Assembly: GCA_036873135.1 (NCBI GenBank)
Contig: JAPTYO010000018.1
Coordinates: 2,108,001-2,172,000 of the forward strand
Source of the DNA: Clarkia xantiana subsp. parviflora
Taxonomy: Eukaryota; Streptophyta; Magnoliopsida; Myrtales; Onagraceae
Length of the DNA stretch: 64,000 nt
Direction of reading: 5' to 3'
Shown piece by piece: positions 9,846 to 20,494 of this stretch. The number at the start of each line of letters is the position of its first letter. The stretch's first letter is position 1. The notes under the pieces were generated by a model that searched no databases, was not told where the DNA came from, and saw only the letters and a list, made by a program, of their open reading frames with translations. A program made the translations under genes and the position numbers.

Positions 9846-10025
9846 TTAAAATCGTCGGGAAAGAAGTATCGAGGTTTCGACTTAAGCGCGTATAAGTAAA
9901 GTCACTCGGAAAAGTGCAACAAAAGATCGGAACTAAAGAAGTCTGATATTGATAAGGGCTCAAGGGCCCGACGCCGACGCAAGAGAAGAAGATACAAGGA
10001 CTCTAAAAAGATAAAACATTCAAGC
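9846..10025 (+). other. Spacer between array and antisense gene of B
   Basis: Purine-rich non-coding sequence (GGAAAGAAG, AAGAGAAGAAG) just after the antisense stop codon. No clear polyadenylation signal or other feature is visible. Confidence 0.4.
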
Positions 10026-12731
10026 TTAGTTCTTGTCGGCAGCATTGGCAGCAGCTGGGTCCGCGGAGTCGGTAGTAGAGGGATCCACAGGATTGGCTTC
10101 GGGAGAATTGGCTATCGGGGCGTCTGCACTTGGAAGTTCAGAAGCGTCTTCGACAATTACGGGGGTACTCCCCCCATCACTCTCCTCGGAAAGAGCAAAA
10201 TACTTCTTCGCGAAGGGAGCGAGGGAAGGAGACTTGTCGAAATTGATGGCGTCCCCGTACTCCAGGTGGAGCTCCTCAACCGCATTGAAGAGAGTATTCT
10301 CCACCTCCGCGCCAAAGAACTTCATGGCATCAGCCTAGAAGCCCTCAGACCTCCGATAGTCCTCCCGGCCCTTTTCCTCCGCTTCGGCCAGCTGCGCAGG
10401 AAATCCCGCGATTAGCTCCTCCAAGGCCTTCTTCTCAAGGACCAGTTTGTCCTCGGCAGCCTTCTTCTCCTGGGTCAGCCTGTCCACAATCGCCCCCCGC
10501 TCCTGCCGCTCTTGCCTCAAGAGCCCCTCGAAGTCCGCGATCTGCTGCTGAAGGTCCCGAATCTTCTGATTAAGGGCAGCCTGCTCTTTGACAAGCTTCC
10601 CCTGCAGAGACTGGGAGGCCTTGAGATCCGCCTGAAGCTGCTCGCGGACCCCTCGGTCCCGCTCCCGGGCCTCATCATAGGCAATAACGTACCCGATGAG
10701 GCGGTTGTAGTCCCCGAGCTCCTGCAATAAGAAGGAAACGTGTTAATGAACAAACGACCCTATCTATCATCAACAAGAAAGAAGCAAAGTCTCACCTCTA
10801 CGCGGCACACAGCCATATCCCTGATATCCCGCTGCATATGCGTCCGATTGAGGTAAATCGGATGCCGCATAGAAGGCAGAATAGAACCCGCCAGCAGATG
10901 CAGGGCCAGCTCCTGGTCCTGTTCCCTTTGTGTGAGCGGGACTCCCTGAAGCGTCTGGATAGGAGTCCAGGGGGCATTCCTCTGTGAAGAATCGAAGGGC
11001 CGGTAGAAGTCCCCATCAAGAGCAAGGGGAGAGATAGGACGAGGAATGGAAGGGCACGCCTCCGTCTCGGCCCGAACAGGGGAAGGAGAGAAGTCGTGGA
11101 TAGGTGAAAGCTGCCGCTGCGGCGGAGAAGACGAAGGAGGCGGCCCCTGAGGGGTTGGTTTCAAAGGGGATTGCCCCGCCTTCCGACGCTGTTGAGGGGG
11201 GTCACCCCCGCCAATCTCCTCGGAGGAGTCCAGAGTTTCCACCTGACGAAACTGTTCGCCAGTTGGAGCCTTCTCTCCAGCTGAGGAAGGCACCCCCGCT
11301 GAAGGCGGTGCGTCTGCGGAAGCTGCAGCACCCGAGGGAGCTCCCGAGCGACCTGCACCTGGAGGATGAGAAGCTTCAGAAAGGTAGTCAGGAAGTTCAT
11401 CGGGATTCTTACACCAGATGATACGTCGGGAGACGTATTGATCCTTCCCACGATAATGATAGTAGCCTGCCTTCAAGACTCGGGGAGTTTCGCCTCGAAG
11501 GATTCTTTTGACATCAGTAATGCGGCCTTCCTTGGTCGAGGAAATCAAATCCGACGGGACCATCCTCTTGTACGATTTAATAGCAAGTCGAAGTTGTTTA
11601 CCTTCTTCAGCGTTCTGGACATCGAAGAGCTGGTCCAGATCCACCCGCTTCCGCTTGGGCTGCTCCGCTGAAGGAGACCCCGACCTAGCAGCAGCCTTCT
11701 TGGCAGACTTCCTCTTCCGCGAGGGGCGGACAGCATCAGTCTCCCCCTGCTTAAGGAACAGATCGGTCAGCACAGATACCTTCTTGGCTGCAAACAGTAA
11801 ACAAAGAAAGAGTTAGAAGTTTACCCAAGGAACCATATTGGAAGGGCCGTCGAAGAGTTGACCCCCAGAAACAATGTCGAGGAGTCGGATCCCGGCGTGC
11901 ACCAGGTCCCGCTCCACGAGTGAGTTGGCGTTGAGAGGAGTGTAAGACTCCTCCCACCGATAGAGCTGGATAAGCTGGAGAGTCTCAAAATCCTCATCAG
12001 CATAAGTATGGAAAGCAGGTGGAGGGTCCGCTACCACCTCCCAACGAGGCCAGGGAATGGAGGAGTGACGGATAAAGAAGTAGCTCTTTTTCCAGCTACT
12101 GTTGTCGGACCCTGTATCAATCAAGAGTCCCCGACCCTTGACCACCTTCCAGGTGTCACTGGTCCAACTGTACCGGGCAAGCTGCTGCTTACTCCACTTG
12201 GGCATCCGAGGGTAGAAGGCGCAAACCCCCGCCTCATTGCACTTCATCCCATAAAAGGTTCTGAAGAGTTGGAGGCTGTAGACCCACTTCTGTCGGAGGC
12301 AAAGGAATTGAAAGGCGTTCCAGAGGCGGATGGCATGGGGAGAAAAGGTAGTGGGGTGTGTCCTGTAATGGTGGCATAGCTCGACCAGATTACCGCAAAA
12401 GGGGAACCTGATCCCCGCTGATATTTGTCCCGTAGAGACAAACACCTCCCCTTTCTGGGTACGAGTAACCTCAGAGTCACTCGAGGGACGATGCCTAGGA
12501 TACGGGAAACGAGGTTCCCAGGTGATGGTGATGCAACCCTCTCGGAGAGCTGCATCATAAGCAGTATTGGAAATCTCATTTGGAGCATAGTCAAAGTTAA
12601 AGGGTTTTCTCCCCTCGGAGCTGGAACCGCTGTCTGAAAAGCAACCAGGGCAAGAAAATACAGTGGGACTCTTGGAGAAATTAGAAGCGAAAAGACGAAC
12701 AAGCAACGAAGAGGGATTCCTTACCAGACAT
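10026..12731 (-). pseudogene. Antisense spliced gene of B (Transposase_28-like / Tat antisense ORF)
   Basis: Runs opposite to gag-pol, between pol and the 3' LTR, where Tat elements carry an antisense ORF. Proposed exons: 12731-12725 (ATGTCTG, then GTAAGG donor); 12633-about 11825 (after TTTTCAG); about 11787-10796 (GTGAGA donor); 10721-10026 (after TTGCAG). The first intron is 91 nt and the last 74 nt, both in phase. The middle intron, GTAAAC to TTGCAG, would be only about 37-45 nt and does not keep frame simply, so it may be damaged. The protein starts MS-DSGSSSEGRK. A domain like Pfam's 'putative gypsy type transposon' (Transposase_28) has GIRFPFCGNLVELCHHYRTH. Then come a basic KRKSAKKAA region, a Pro/Ser-rich part and a coiled coil (KLVKEQAALNQKIRDLQQQI). 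One TAG (10335-10337) breaks the last exon. Function unknown. Confidence 0.8.
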
Positions 12732-12882
12732 GATGAAGTAGAGGTTGAAGGAGATGAGCGAAACGTCGCCGGAAAAATAATCGGGAAGACTCCAAAGACC
12801 TTCGAAATCACAGAGCTTGGAATCGCAGAGAGCTTTTGAGAATTCGAAGACGGTAAAAGTTAAATTGTGACTATGGCTAGGG

Positions 12883-12889
12883 TTTTATA
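12883..12889 (-). promoter_or_regulatory. TATA box for the antisense gene of B, with telo-box
   Basis: On the minus strand the sequence reads ACTATAAAACCCTAGCC. TATAAAA lies about 150 nt upstream of the proposed ATG (12731) and is overlapped by AAACCCTA, the plant telo-box often found just downstream of transcription starts. This suggests the antisense gene has its own promoter independent of the LTR. Confidence 0.6.
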
Positions 12890-13262
12890 GTCGAAGAAGA
12901 CGGTTGAAAGGACACTTCGATCCGAGTCGTCGAAGTCGAAGAGTCTTAATCTGGACCGTTGAGATGAAACGTGCAGAAGGACAACGGGTGTAATGATGAA
13001 ACGGCCTGAAAAGCACTTTTTCAGAAAAGGACAGGCGCGAAAAATCAGGCACGTGGGTCGAAAACGTCACTCCATTATCTACTGCATTTAATGCACTAGG
13101 AAACCGAGAAGACCCTTCGGATATAACAGTTATCTACAAAACCCTGAGGAAACGTAGAGGAGAAGATTGATAAACTGAGTAACTGAACCAAGGAAAAGAT
13201 CCCCGACTCTAGTATTGAAAGATCGGGAGTTGAAAGACACGACGAACTAAAAGTCCCTCATG
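12890..13262. other. Upstream region of the antisense gene, before the B 3' LTR
   Basis: Non-coding. Several GTCGAAG/CTTCGAC motifs lie between 12890 and 12935. No open frame of note. By position it would hold the antisense promoter and the end of the sense transcript's 3' UTR. Confidence 0.45.
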
Positions 13263-13275
13263 TCTTGGGGGCAAA
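13263..13275 (+). other. Polypurine tract of B
   Basis: TCTTGGGGGCAAA directly before the 3' LTR. Equivalent tracts precede the 3' LTRs of A (20463-20473) and D (49438-49448). Confidence 0.8.
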
Positions 13276-13957
13276 TGATGGGTCCGACTATAGCCGTCAG
13301 GCCCTTTAACGGCGAGAAAACGGCAAGCAGGCCCACCAGGCCCAAAATGAAGGTCAAGATGACCTAGAAGAAGAGTCCCGACGAGGTAAGATCCCGACAG
13401 AGTCGGTTCCGACAGTGGAGCTGGAAGCTTCCGATGAGAAGCCTTTAAGTAGGCCCCGATGACGAATCCCTGAGAATGATTGGCCCTGTCACGATGACGA
13501 GGGGCCCCGAGCGGTGACACAATGAGATAACTCTGGAGTCCCCGACGGGAGTCGGGACTCGTTATCAGAGGATAAAGCCAAGATATGCGGGGCGTGGCCG
13601 AGATACGCGGAACGTGGTTAAGATACACAGAGCGTGGCCGAGATACGCGGGGCATGGCTAAGATACGCGAGATCACGTCCGAGATATGCGGGATACGGGC
13701 TAACCACCCCTAACGGTTCGCCAGGTACCTGAGGCATCTCTTTGCCTATAAAAGGGCAGGAGATCACCTCAGAAAGACTTACGTTGAGTTGAATACACTC
13801 TGAGTTTATTACTTGCCAGTCATACGAGATACTCATTTAAGCATCGGAGAGGGATTCTGGGTCACCGCCCGGTCTATCCCCTCTTGCAGGATTGCGTGGA
13901 GCAAAGGAGCTAGGATTGCCGTCAAAGTCCGTACCGGAGTTCCACCGTGATCCAACA
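13276..13957 (+). repeat. 3' LTR of element B
   Basis: 682 bp, same ends as the 5' LTR. The differences I see lie at CAAACTGAAG/CAAAATGAAG, GACAAGG/GACGAGG, GCTCCCG/GCTTCCG, ACTCATT/ACTCGTT and CACGGAG/CACAGAG. TATA box at 13747. Confidence 0.95.
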
Positions 13958-13962
13958 AACGC
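13958..13962 (+). repeat. Target-site duplication of B (right)
   Basis: AACGC after the terminal CA of the 3' LTR, pairing with 3895-3899. Element A resumes at 13963. Confidence 0.95.
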
Positions 13963-14315
13963 GAGCTGGGATGGGGCACAGCTCTTAGCACGAATCTGGA
14001 AGCTCAGATTCAAGAAAGCCAGGAAGCTCAAGCGTCGAATACGCCAATATCTTCACTCCCTTAAACACGGAGGTTGAAGAGATATACATTAAGCTCCTGG
14101 AAAACAAGCTTCCGGGTCCACTCGAGCCGATGATTGCCTTCTTAGGTAGAAACGTCGAAGATTGGTGCCGATACCACCAAACATGGGGGCACCATACTAA
14201 CAGTTTCTTAACTTTGAGAATGGAGATCGAAGAGTTCATTGCAAATGGAGCTTTGGGAAGCTATGTTGGAAGTGACGATGCTCGTCCGTCACCAAGACAT
14301 CTCAAAGGGAGATAG
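13963..14315 (+). pseudogene. Second gag-like segment (gag') of A, part 2
   Basis: Continues part 1 after element B and aligns with A2 at 59600-59941. It encodes a stretch like EEIYVKLLENKLP, then a second knuckle region at 14166-14207 with WCRYHQTWGHH where the last Cys has become Phe; A2 keeps it. An EIEEFI motif follows, as after gypsy Gag zinc knuckles. A has frame disruptions here: the knuckle and the preceding part are in different frames. The end is at TAG 14313-14315. Confidence 0.65.
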
Positions 14316-14924
14316 GCTATCCACTTTTTATCTATCTCTACATCTTTGTCAACATGTCTATTCTAGCTAAGAACTTAAGTGTTGTTTACGCTTCTGTACT
14401 TAGAAATATTTCGGAAAGAGCGATCAGTAGACGCCTTCCAGCAAGTGATTGTACGCATAACAAAATTCTAATGAAGATTAATCTACTTTCTTTGGTACAT
14501 CTCTAGAATACGCATTTTACTTTGGATTAACACCAAGTAACAAACAACGAGCATATTACTCATATCGACAACGCAAGTCATTATCCTATGCAACTTATAT
14601 TATGCGGCATCAAGAAGATTGTTATCAACAATACAAGCTAAACTCTATGTGTAACGAGGAACTTATGGCATACAACGCCAACATATCTATTATCTACACC
14701 AACAAGGAGTTTATTTCTCCATCTATAATGGCGTCTATCTCAAGAAGATGTCGGCAATACAAAGCCATTGCGCTATGTACACAATCAACTTACATCAAGT
14801 AATGACAACTTGCGCATTATCAACAATGAGGGACTTATAAAGGTTCTTTATTCAAAAGGCGTTCACTAAGGAACAACTTCAACAACATACAATGCCTTGG
14901 ATAAAAATCAAGACTTATTCTAAA

Positions 14925-15090
14925 AAGTGACATGCTGCGACATCCTCCTTTCAAGGGCAAACCTCATGTTCACATCTATCAAAGTAGCATGCTGCGACAT
15001 CCTCTTTGCAAGGGAAAACCCCATGCTTACTTCTAAAAAATGGCATGCTGTGAAATCCTATTAGAGGCAAATCCTCATGTTCAAAGCCAT
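14925..15090 (+). repeat. Tandem repeats in A
   Basis: Three diverged copies of a unit of about 55-60 bp with GACATGCTGCGACATCCT and CAAACCTCATGTTCAC. The A2 counterpart is at 60270-60545. Confidence 0.7.
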
Positions 15091-15380
15091 TCCCAGCATA
15101 CAAACTAGGATGCGGCACTTAGGTGGGACTGATCACCCCATCTTGTTAGACGACAACCCCACAAATCTACAAAGTATGTACATCCCTCTTAAGGGTCCAT
15201 ACGCCATGAAGATACATTCCTTTATAGGATAGCTTCATGTACACTCAAACTATACATATCCTCTTAAGGATGCAGACATAATGAAGACCTATACCTTAAG
15301 TGGGCAGGCTTCATTCAAAAACGCTAGCAGGAGCGTACCCTGTTTGAAAAACTCACCAAACTTACAAGTCGAGTCTTGTA

Positions 15381-15500
15381 CAACGTCACCTTAGAGTGGA
15401 ACTAAGAGACGGTATAAACTTAAGTCTTGCTTCGTCAAAACGACACTACTACATGTCAAGTGCCAGTGCCGAGTGCCAAGTGGCCGCGCCAAGTACATTA
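15381..15500 (+). other. Conserved non-coding block shared by A and A2
   Basis: Aligns without gaps to 60841-60960 with four mismatches in 120 bases (at 15390, 15439, 15448 and 15483). gag and protease of the two elements look only about 80% identical by eye. No conserved open frame. It contains the repeated word AGTGCC (AAGTGCCAGTGCCGAGTGCC). Function unknown; a packaging signal, a terminator for the convergent units or a structured RNA are possible. Confidence 0.75.
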
Positions 15501-15882
15501 TTATCTACAATGCTACAAGTACCAAGTGTACATATCATGCCATGCCTTGGAAATTTTTTCAAGAGGGGCGCTAATAACACCCTGCAAAGCGCAAGTCGCA
15601 ACATTGGATGTTTTATCCATTATAAAAAGGAGATCAATCCTATCATGCAAGACCAATACATACGGAAAATGAAGATAACTCAATGTATGAAATATTACTA
15701 GCAAGTTATCACTTGTTTATTATTTGAAAACGGGTCCAAGTGACGAAATACCATGTAAGCAAACGCATAAACGAAGGTTGGGACAAAAACCTCAAAACAA
15801 CATCAACCCGTTCACAGAGGGTTCAACATGCTGGAAGCAAACAACGTGATACCATCAAAGAGATGACATTATCTCCAAAAGA

Positions 15883-18252
15883 CTAAGACAACATGTCCAC
15901 GAATTCAACACCAAGTGCAATATCATCATTACCATATCCAAAGATCACGGAGAGAGAAGCCGCTTCAGCTTCCTTACGCTGTAAATCCGCAACATGGTTA
16001 ACAGCAAAGGAAGAATAAGGACCTAACTTGTCGAACGGGAAGCCGGGGGCAAGCATGCGTACTCTACCAATATAATCCTTGGCAAAATCATCACTCAGAG
16101 AAGTGAACTTCGCTTTAGCAGCAACAAGGACGGCAACAGTATGCGCAACATTGTTGGGATACTCGGCAAGTCCCTTTTCAACCCCCGCCTTATGCGCTTC
16201 CTCACGTATAGAAGCAAGCGCGACATCATGGGCGCTACTCTCTGCAATTTGCTGCTTGATAGCAGCAATCTCAGCCTCAAGTTTCTCAACATGGGCGCGA
16301 CGAGTAACAATGCGCGTATCGAAATCAGCAACCTTGGAGTTCAAGTTATGCACCTCCTCCTCGGACTGTGCAAGCTCGCGAATAACTGCATTGCTCTTCT
16401 TGACAGCAGCCCTCTTCTCGCTCACAAGCTCCAACACAAAGGATGACATGTTTACCATCCTTGAAATAGCCTAAGTACAACAAACCAAACAACAAGACGA
16501 TCAATGCAAGGCATATGCTTACAGCATGCAAACATAGAAGTTAAAGCAATGCTTACCGGTGCAAATTCAGCCAAGCTACTCTCAACATATGCTTGTGCTT
16601 CCTCGTCAGTGAACAACTTAATGTCATGATCGCCAGGAGGAACGCACCTTTGAAGCACTCGCACCCCGACTTCCGGTGTGCTAAGCTTGGAATCATTCGG
16701 AAAGTGAAGACCGCCAGTGGAGAAAGGTGACCACTCTTCTCCAGATACATCTATCCCGTCGGATAGGATCAAGTCATCACGCTTGATGCCTGGGAGCGCT
16801 GCAATAAAGTCAACATAAAACAAAGAATATGTTAGCGAAAATACTAAGTAAAAGAAACATGTCAAAGTAAACAATACATACCTCGACGGGAGGAACGCTC
16901 CTCCTCGTGCCGGTCCCTCGACCGGGGGGAAGAAGGCGCCGCCGTGCGACTCTCGACTCTCTTCCCTTTATCACAAGAAGAAGTTGGAACAGTTGCACTT
17001 GGTTTGGAGCGCTTGGGATCACTCGAGGGACGTGCCCCTGTGGCGGACCTCTTGGGAAGAGCGCTAGCGACGGGTGCGGCAACAACACGTTCAGTCACGT
17101 GTACAGAGTGACCTGAAAATGAAAGCAACATGAAGACAAAAAAACATGGAAAATTAACAAGTCCAAAGAGGATGCAAGAAGGTTCCTTACTTGTAATTCC
17201 CTTACCGCGACCATGTCCGGAAGCTCCAGGAATAACGGGGGCAGTAGTGCGAGCATGCCGTCCGATAAGTGGGTTACCGCGTACATCAGCTGTCTGCAAG
17301 GACGAGCTTTTTCCATCAATTTGACCTACATTGCAACATGATACATGTTATAAAGATTATCAACATACCAAATCGTCAGAAGAAGGTATGTAAATCCCGA
17401 CATCAATCAACTCATGCTCTGAAGCGCGTAGTAGACAACGGAAGCTGCCATCTTGCTGACATCGATAAATAACCTTCACAATCTCCTTGTCATCCGAAGA
17501 AAGCTCGGAGAAGATAGGAGCAGGATCAGCCCTCTCGACTTTCTCAATTTCCCAATTTGTGCCGACATCGCACAAAAGAAATAATGATGTCCCCAATGAG
17601 GACCCGAGCGATCAGCCAGAGCAGCTAGTCGCTGTCTATAATCCCACTCGGCGTCCCCAAGCCCAAGTTGCTTGAAACCCCTGTCTTGCAAGTTGGGCCA
17701 AAGCATCTTCATACCTCATAGTGCCGTCATGTCCGGACACAACATCTGATAGAAATAGCGGAAAAGGGTAGTGGAGTAATGCCAAGACTGCCTATGAAAT
17801 AGCACCCGGAAGCAACTCCATACTCGAAAGCCGGCGGGAGAAAGATACAAGGGCGAGATTCGATAGTAGCGACAAAGGTCTATCAAATCAGGATAACAAG
17901 GAAAGCGCAAGCCTTCCCTAATCTGTGAAGTGTAAATTGTGGTCAAGTCGTCGGGAGGTACGGTGACTCGCCCCTGTTTGACGCCAGGTAACACGTCATA
18001 AGGCAGTATACATTCCAACACTGGATCAAGTCCGCAACAAGATGCATATGAGTCGAACATAGCTTCATCAATCTGGTTGGTGAAGTAACTCACACCTGTC
18101 TCCTTAACCTTTATGACTTTGCGGAAAACGGGAGGTTTTACGATGACTTCGGCCTCCACACCCATTATAGCATTCAACGGCTCGACAACGTCGACATCCG
18201 GCTCAACTATATCGACATCCAACTCATCATCGATATCCGAACATAGTGTCAC
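15883..18252 (-). pseudogene. Antisense spliced gene of A (Transposase_28-like)
   Basis: Homologue of the antisense gene in B. Exons on the minus strand: 18252-17369 (with TGA at 17716-17718 and a frameshift near 17550), 17293-17191, 17112-16882, 16798-16557, 16470-15883. All four introns have GT...AG ends, are 75-86 nt long (17294-17368, 17113-17190, 16799-16881, 16471-16556) and join in phase (0, 1, 1, 0). Exon 1 begins with an acidic region (DDELDVDIVEPDVDV), then GLRFPCYPDLIDLCRYYRIS, matching GIRFPFCGNLVELCHHYRTH of B. Later exons encode a basic SKPSATVPTSSCDKGKR region, TPEVGVRVLQRCVPPG and a C-terminal coiled coil (SEEEVHNLNSKVADFDTRI, EKLEAEIAAIKQQI). The last four exons are intact. 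The true start may lie in an upstream exon: an acceptor-like TTTTCAG lies near 18330 on the minus strand. Function unknown. Confidence 0.8.
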
Positions 18253-18589
18253 TCTCGGAATGGGGACTTCCTCATATTAACAGTTGTGAAAAGGCTAAGT
18301 CCACGAAGATGACAGCGAGATGTGGTATCCTGAAAAGTACAACCGACAATCCAATCAGTGCACAAGCACGCATCAAACACTTATGCAAACATTTGTACAA
18401 TGAACGCTCCATGTGAGATAACTATGTACGCAATGACTTAATAGTCTTCGTGCAACAAGTGACAACTATCATAGAAGGGGGGCAAACCTCTCAACGCATC
18501 GACTTACATATTGACATCAAGCTCATATTCGCAGCATACATGATTACAAGGGCGAAATATTTTCTAAGTGTTTCGCTCAGAATGACAGT

Positions 18590-18780
18590 CAGCATATTGC
18601 AAGCTGTCAGCATGCTACTAAGTGTCGACATACTACTAAATGTCAACATGATACTACATGTCCCCTTACTACAAGCTGACAGCATCCTACTAAGCGTCAA
18701 CATACTACTACGCGTCGACATACAACAAGCTATCAGCATACTATCAAGTATCAACGTACGACAAGGTGTCGGCATGCAGC
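18590..18780 (+). repeat. Short tandem repeats in A 3' region
   Basis: About seven to eight imperfect copies of a unit of about 24 bp with CATACTACTAAGTGTCGACA. Non-coding. Confidence 0.75.
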
Positions 18781-19939
18781 AAAATATGGCTGAAATATTT
18801 TCTAAGTATTTCGCTTACGACATGGGACTATACGCGACAAGAAACCAACCCTCAGAAAATGTTGTCTAAGTATTTCCTTGATGTAAACAATCAACAAGCG
18901 GCATGGAATCAACTATCTAGGAGCATTCTCCAAGTATAGTAGCATGATAACATCAACAACTACGAAATATTTTCTAAGTGTTTCTATGCCGGCTGTCGAC
19001 AAGAATCATATGACGACATCAATGGTAACAAGCACTAGATTTTATTGAAATATTTTCTAAGTGTTTTAGCATGTTTGCAGACAGTGACCAACGATCAATA
19101 CATGATGCTCAACGCACGTTGCCTAAGTTATTACTACCAACATACAACCATTGACGACCATGTACAAATAACTACCGATCGTCAACATCGAGCATACTAA
19201 AACAACGGCTAAGGCATGGAGCATCATGTCGGCAATGAATACTATGCATAAGGGAAATGTAACAATTCATTTGCACTTTTCTAAAATTTTCAGCACTTCG
19301 AAAATTTTTGGCCGATTTGGGGCTAAGTATCCTAATGCATTTCATCAAACACCTTGTATGCATGTTAAGGTGACTAAGCACATAGTGATTTCAAGATTGA
19401 ATCAAGATCAAATGAAGTCACAAAATGTCCAGCCATGTACGGAATTGGACTCACCAACACGAAGCGAGTTCGAATTGTCACACGCCGTCACCAGAGCTCC
19501 ACGTGCCCCCCAAAGACGCCGCACGCGCCGCTGCCGTGTCTGTCACGCACCTCCGCTGATTGCCACGCGCCGTCGACTTTCACCTCTAGCTTGGCCGGAA
19601 TTTAATTGATGTCAAGTATGATGTGAGTACTCCAAATTTACACCTCCATAAGTTCCTTCTTCAACAAGCAATAAGAGCTTCTTGGAAAACTATCAAGGGA
19701 GGATGTAAGCTAATGACTACTCTCTCTCCTAATTTTCACTAATAGTGTCTACACCATGTGCTAAGGACTAAAATCATATCTATTTTCGCACAAGTCCCTA
19801 GCATCATGTATGAGCATGTTTACATCTCTCCTATGCTTACATTACATGCATGCTCCCTAATGTTGCTTGACGCGCTACATACAATTATTATTGCATGTTA
19901 CGTATACATAGGCTATTATGCATGATATTATTTTTATAT

Positions 19940-20270
19940 ATGCATGACTCTAACTTATGATTGCTACATGATTATTTTTATAATCTAAGTATGTATTGCA
20001 TGTTTACATCATATTTCATGCTTACATCATATTCTATGTTTACATCATGCTTCATGTTGACAAGCATGCTCTCCAATTTTATATTGCTCTAAGTATTTTG
20101 CTTATTCAAGATTACGTCATCCATATGCTATGTCGTCATCTCCATGTTGACATCATGTTACACGTTTACATCACGTACCATGATGACACCACGTTGCATG
20201 ATTATTTATTATTACAAGTATTTCGCTTATTGCACGTTATTACGAATATGTCATTAATTGCACGCTGTTT
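19940..20270 (+). repeat. TTTACATCAT repeats in A 3' region
   Basis: Diverged short repeats with GTTTACATCATGTTTCATG and GTTGACATCATG. D shows a comparable CATATGCATCAC-type repeat zone at 48600-49250, the same place relative to its 3' LTR. Confidence 0.6.
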
Positions 20271-20462
20271 TATGTATACCATCTGTTACGCTAACCCCGT
20301 GAACAGATTACGCACGTTCGACGAAAAAGTAAAGATGGACGAATTTGTGCTCCGCGCATTAGATTGACAAACAGGCCACCCCTGAGGTCAGTGGCGAACC
20401 TAAATTGGACGAATATCCTATCTTAAATAGAGTCAAGCATGGGTTTTGAACCGCTACTTGAC

Positions 20463-20473
20463 TCGGGGGCAAG
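20463..20473 (+). other. Polypurine tract of A
   Basis: TCGGGGGCAAG directly before the LTR start TGATGGATATCTG. Same form as in B and D. Confidence 0.8.
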
Positions 20474-20494
20474 TGATGGATATCTGTCCAATTT
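20474..20494 (+). repeat. Truncated 3' LTR of A
   Basis: TGATGGATATCTGTCCAATT matches the first 20 bases of the 5' LTR at 460, then similarity stops. The next bases (AAATAGAGCTAAGC) resemble TTAAATAGAGTCAAGC just upstream of the LTR (about 20424), so a rearrangement or template switch is possible. Confidence 0.8.

Larger units (their letters stand above)
3900..13957 (+). mobile_element. Element B: Tat-type Ty3/gypsy retrotransposon lacking RT
   Basis: 10,058 bp bounded by 682-bp LTRs and AACGC duplications. Internal order: primer site, gag with zinc knuckle, RS-rich tract, protease, [RT missing], RNase H, integrase, 26-bp tandem array, antisense spliced gene, purine tract. The RNase H close to integrase and the antisense gene before the 3' LTR are hallmarks of Tat elements. 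Five substitutions in 682 bp of LTR (99.3% identity by my reading) point to a recent insertion. Defects: frameshift near 5895, RT deletion near 7085, TAA at 9096, TAG at 10335-10337. Confidence 0.95.
14316..15882 (+). other. Non-coding region of A between gag' and the antisense gene
   Basis: No supported coding region. It contains a run of about 55-60-bp repeats (14925-15090), a second, looser repeat about CTTTATAGGATAGCTTCATG (15180-15340) and a highly conserved block (15381-15500). The sense and antisense transcription units would converge here. Confidence 0.7.
18253..20462 (+). other. 3' non-coding region of A
   Basis: No supported coding region. It holds two repeat zones (18590-18780 and about 19940-20270). 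A GAAATATTTTCTAAGTGTTT motif recurs near 18556, 18789, 18965 and 19048. The antisense promoter should lie near its left end; I see no convincing TATA box there. Confidence 0.6.
460..20494 (+). mobile_element. Element A: non-autonomous Tat-like Ty3/gypsy retrotransposon, interrupted by B
   Basis: A starts with an LTR (TGATGGATATCTG...) and keeps, in order, a primer site, broken gag, protease, a second gag-like segment, non-coding DNA, an antisense spliced gene, a purine tract (TCGGGGGCAAG) and the first 20 or so bases of a 3' LTR with the same start. No RT, RNase H or integrase is present. Its own sequence is about 10 kb: 460-3899 plus 13963-20494. Element B occupies 3900-13957. A2 at 56169 has the same order of parts up to the point where B2 interrupts it. 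The Tat-like label rests on gag/protease resemblance to B and on the antisense gene. Confidence 0.88.

Noticed and set aside
18450..18869. 139-codon plus frame with repeated SILLSVNILL pattern
   Set aside because: Arises from 24-bp repeats (a multiple of three) in the 3' non-coding part of A.
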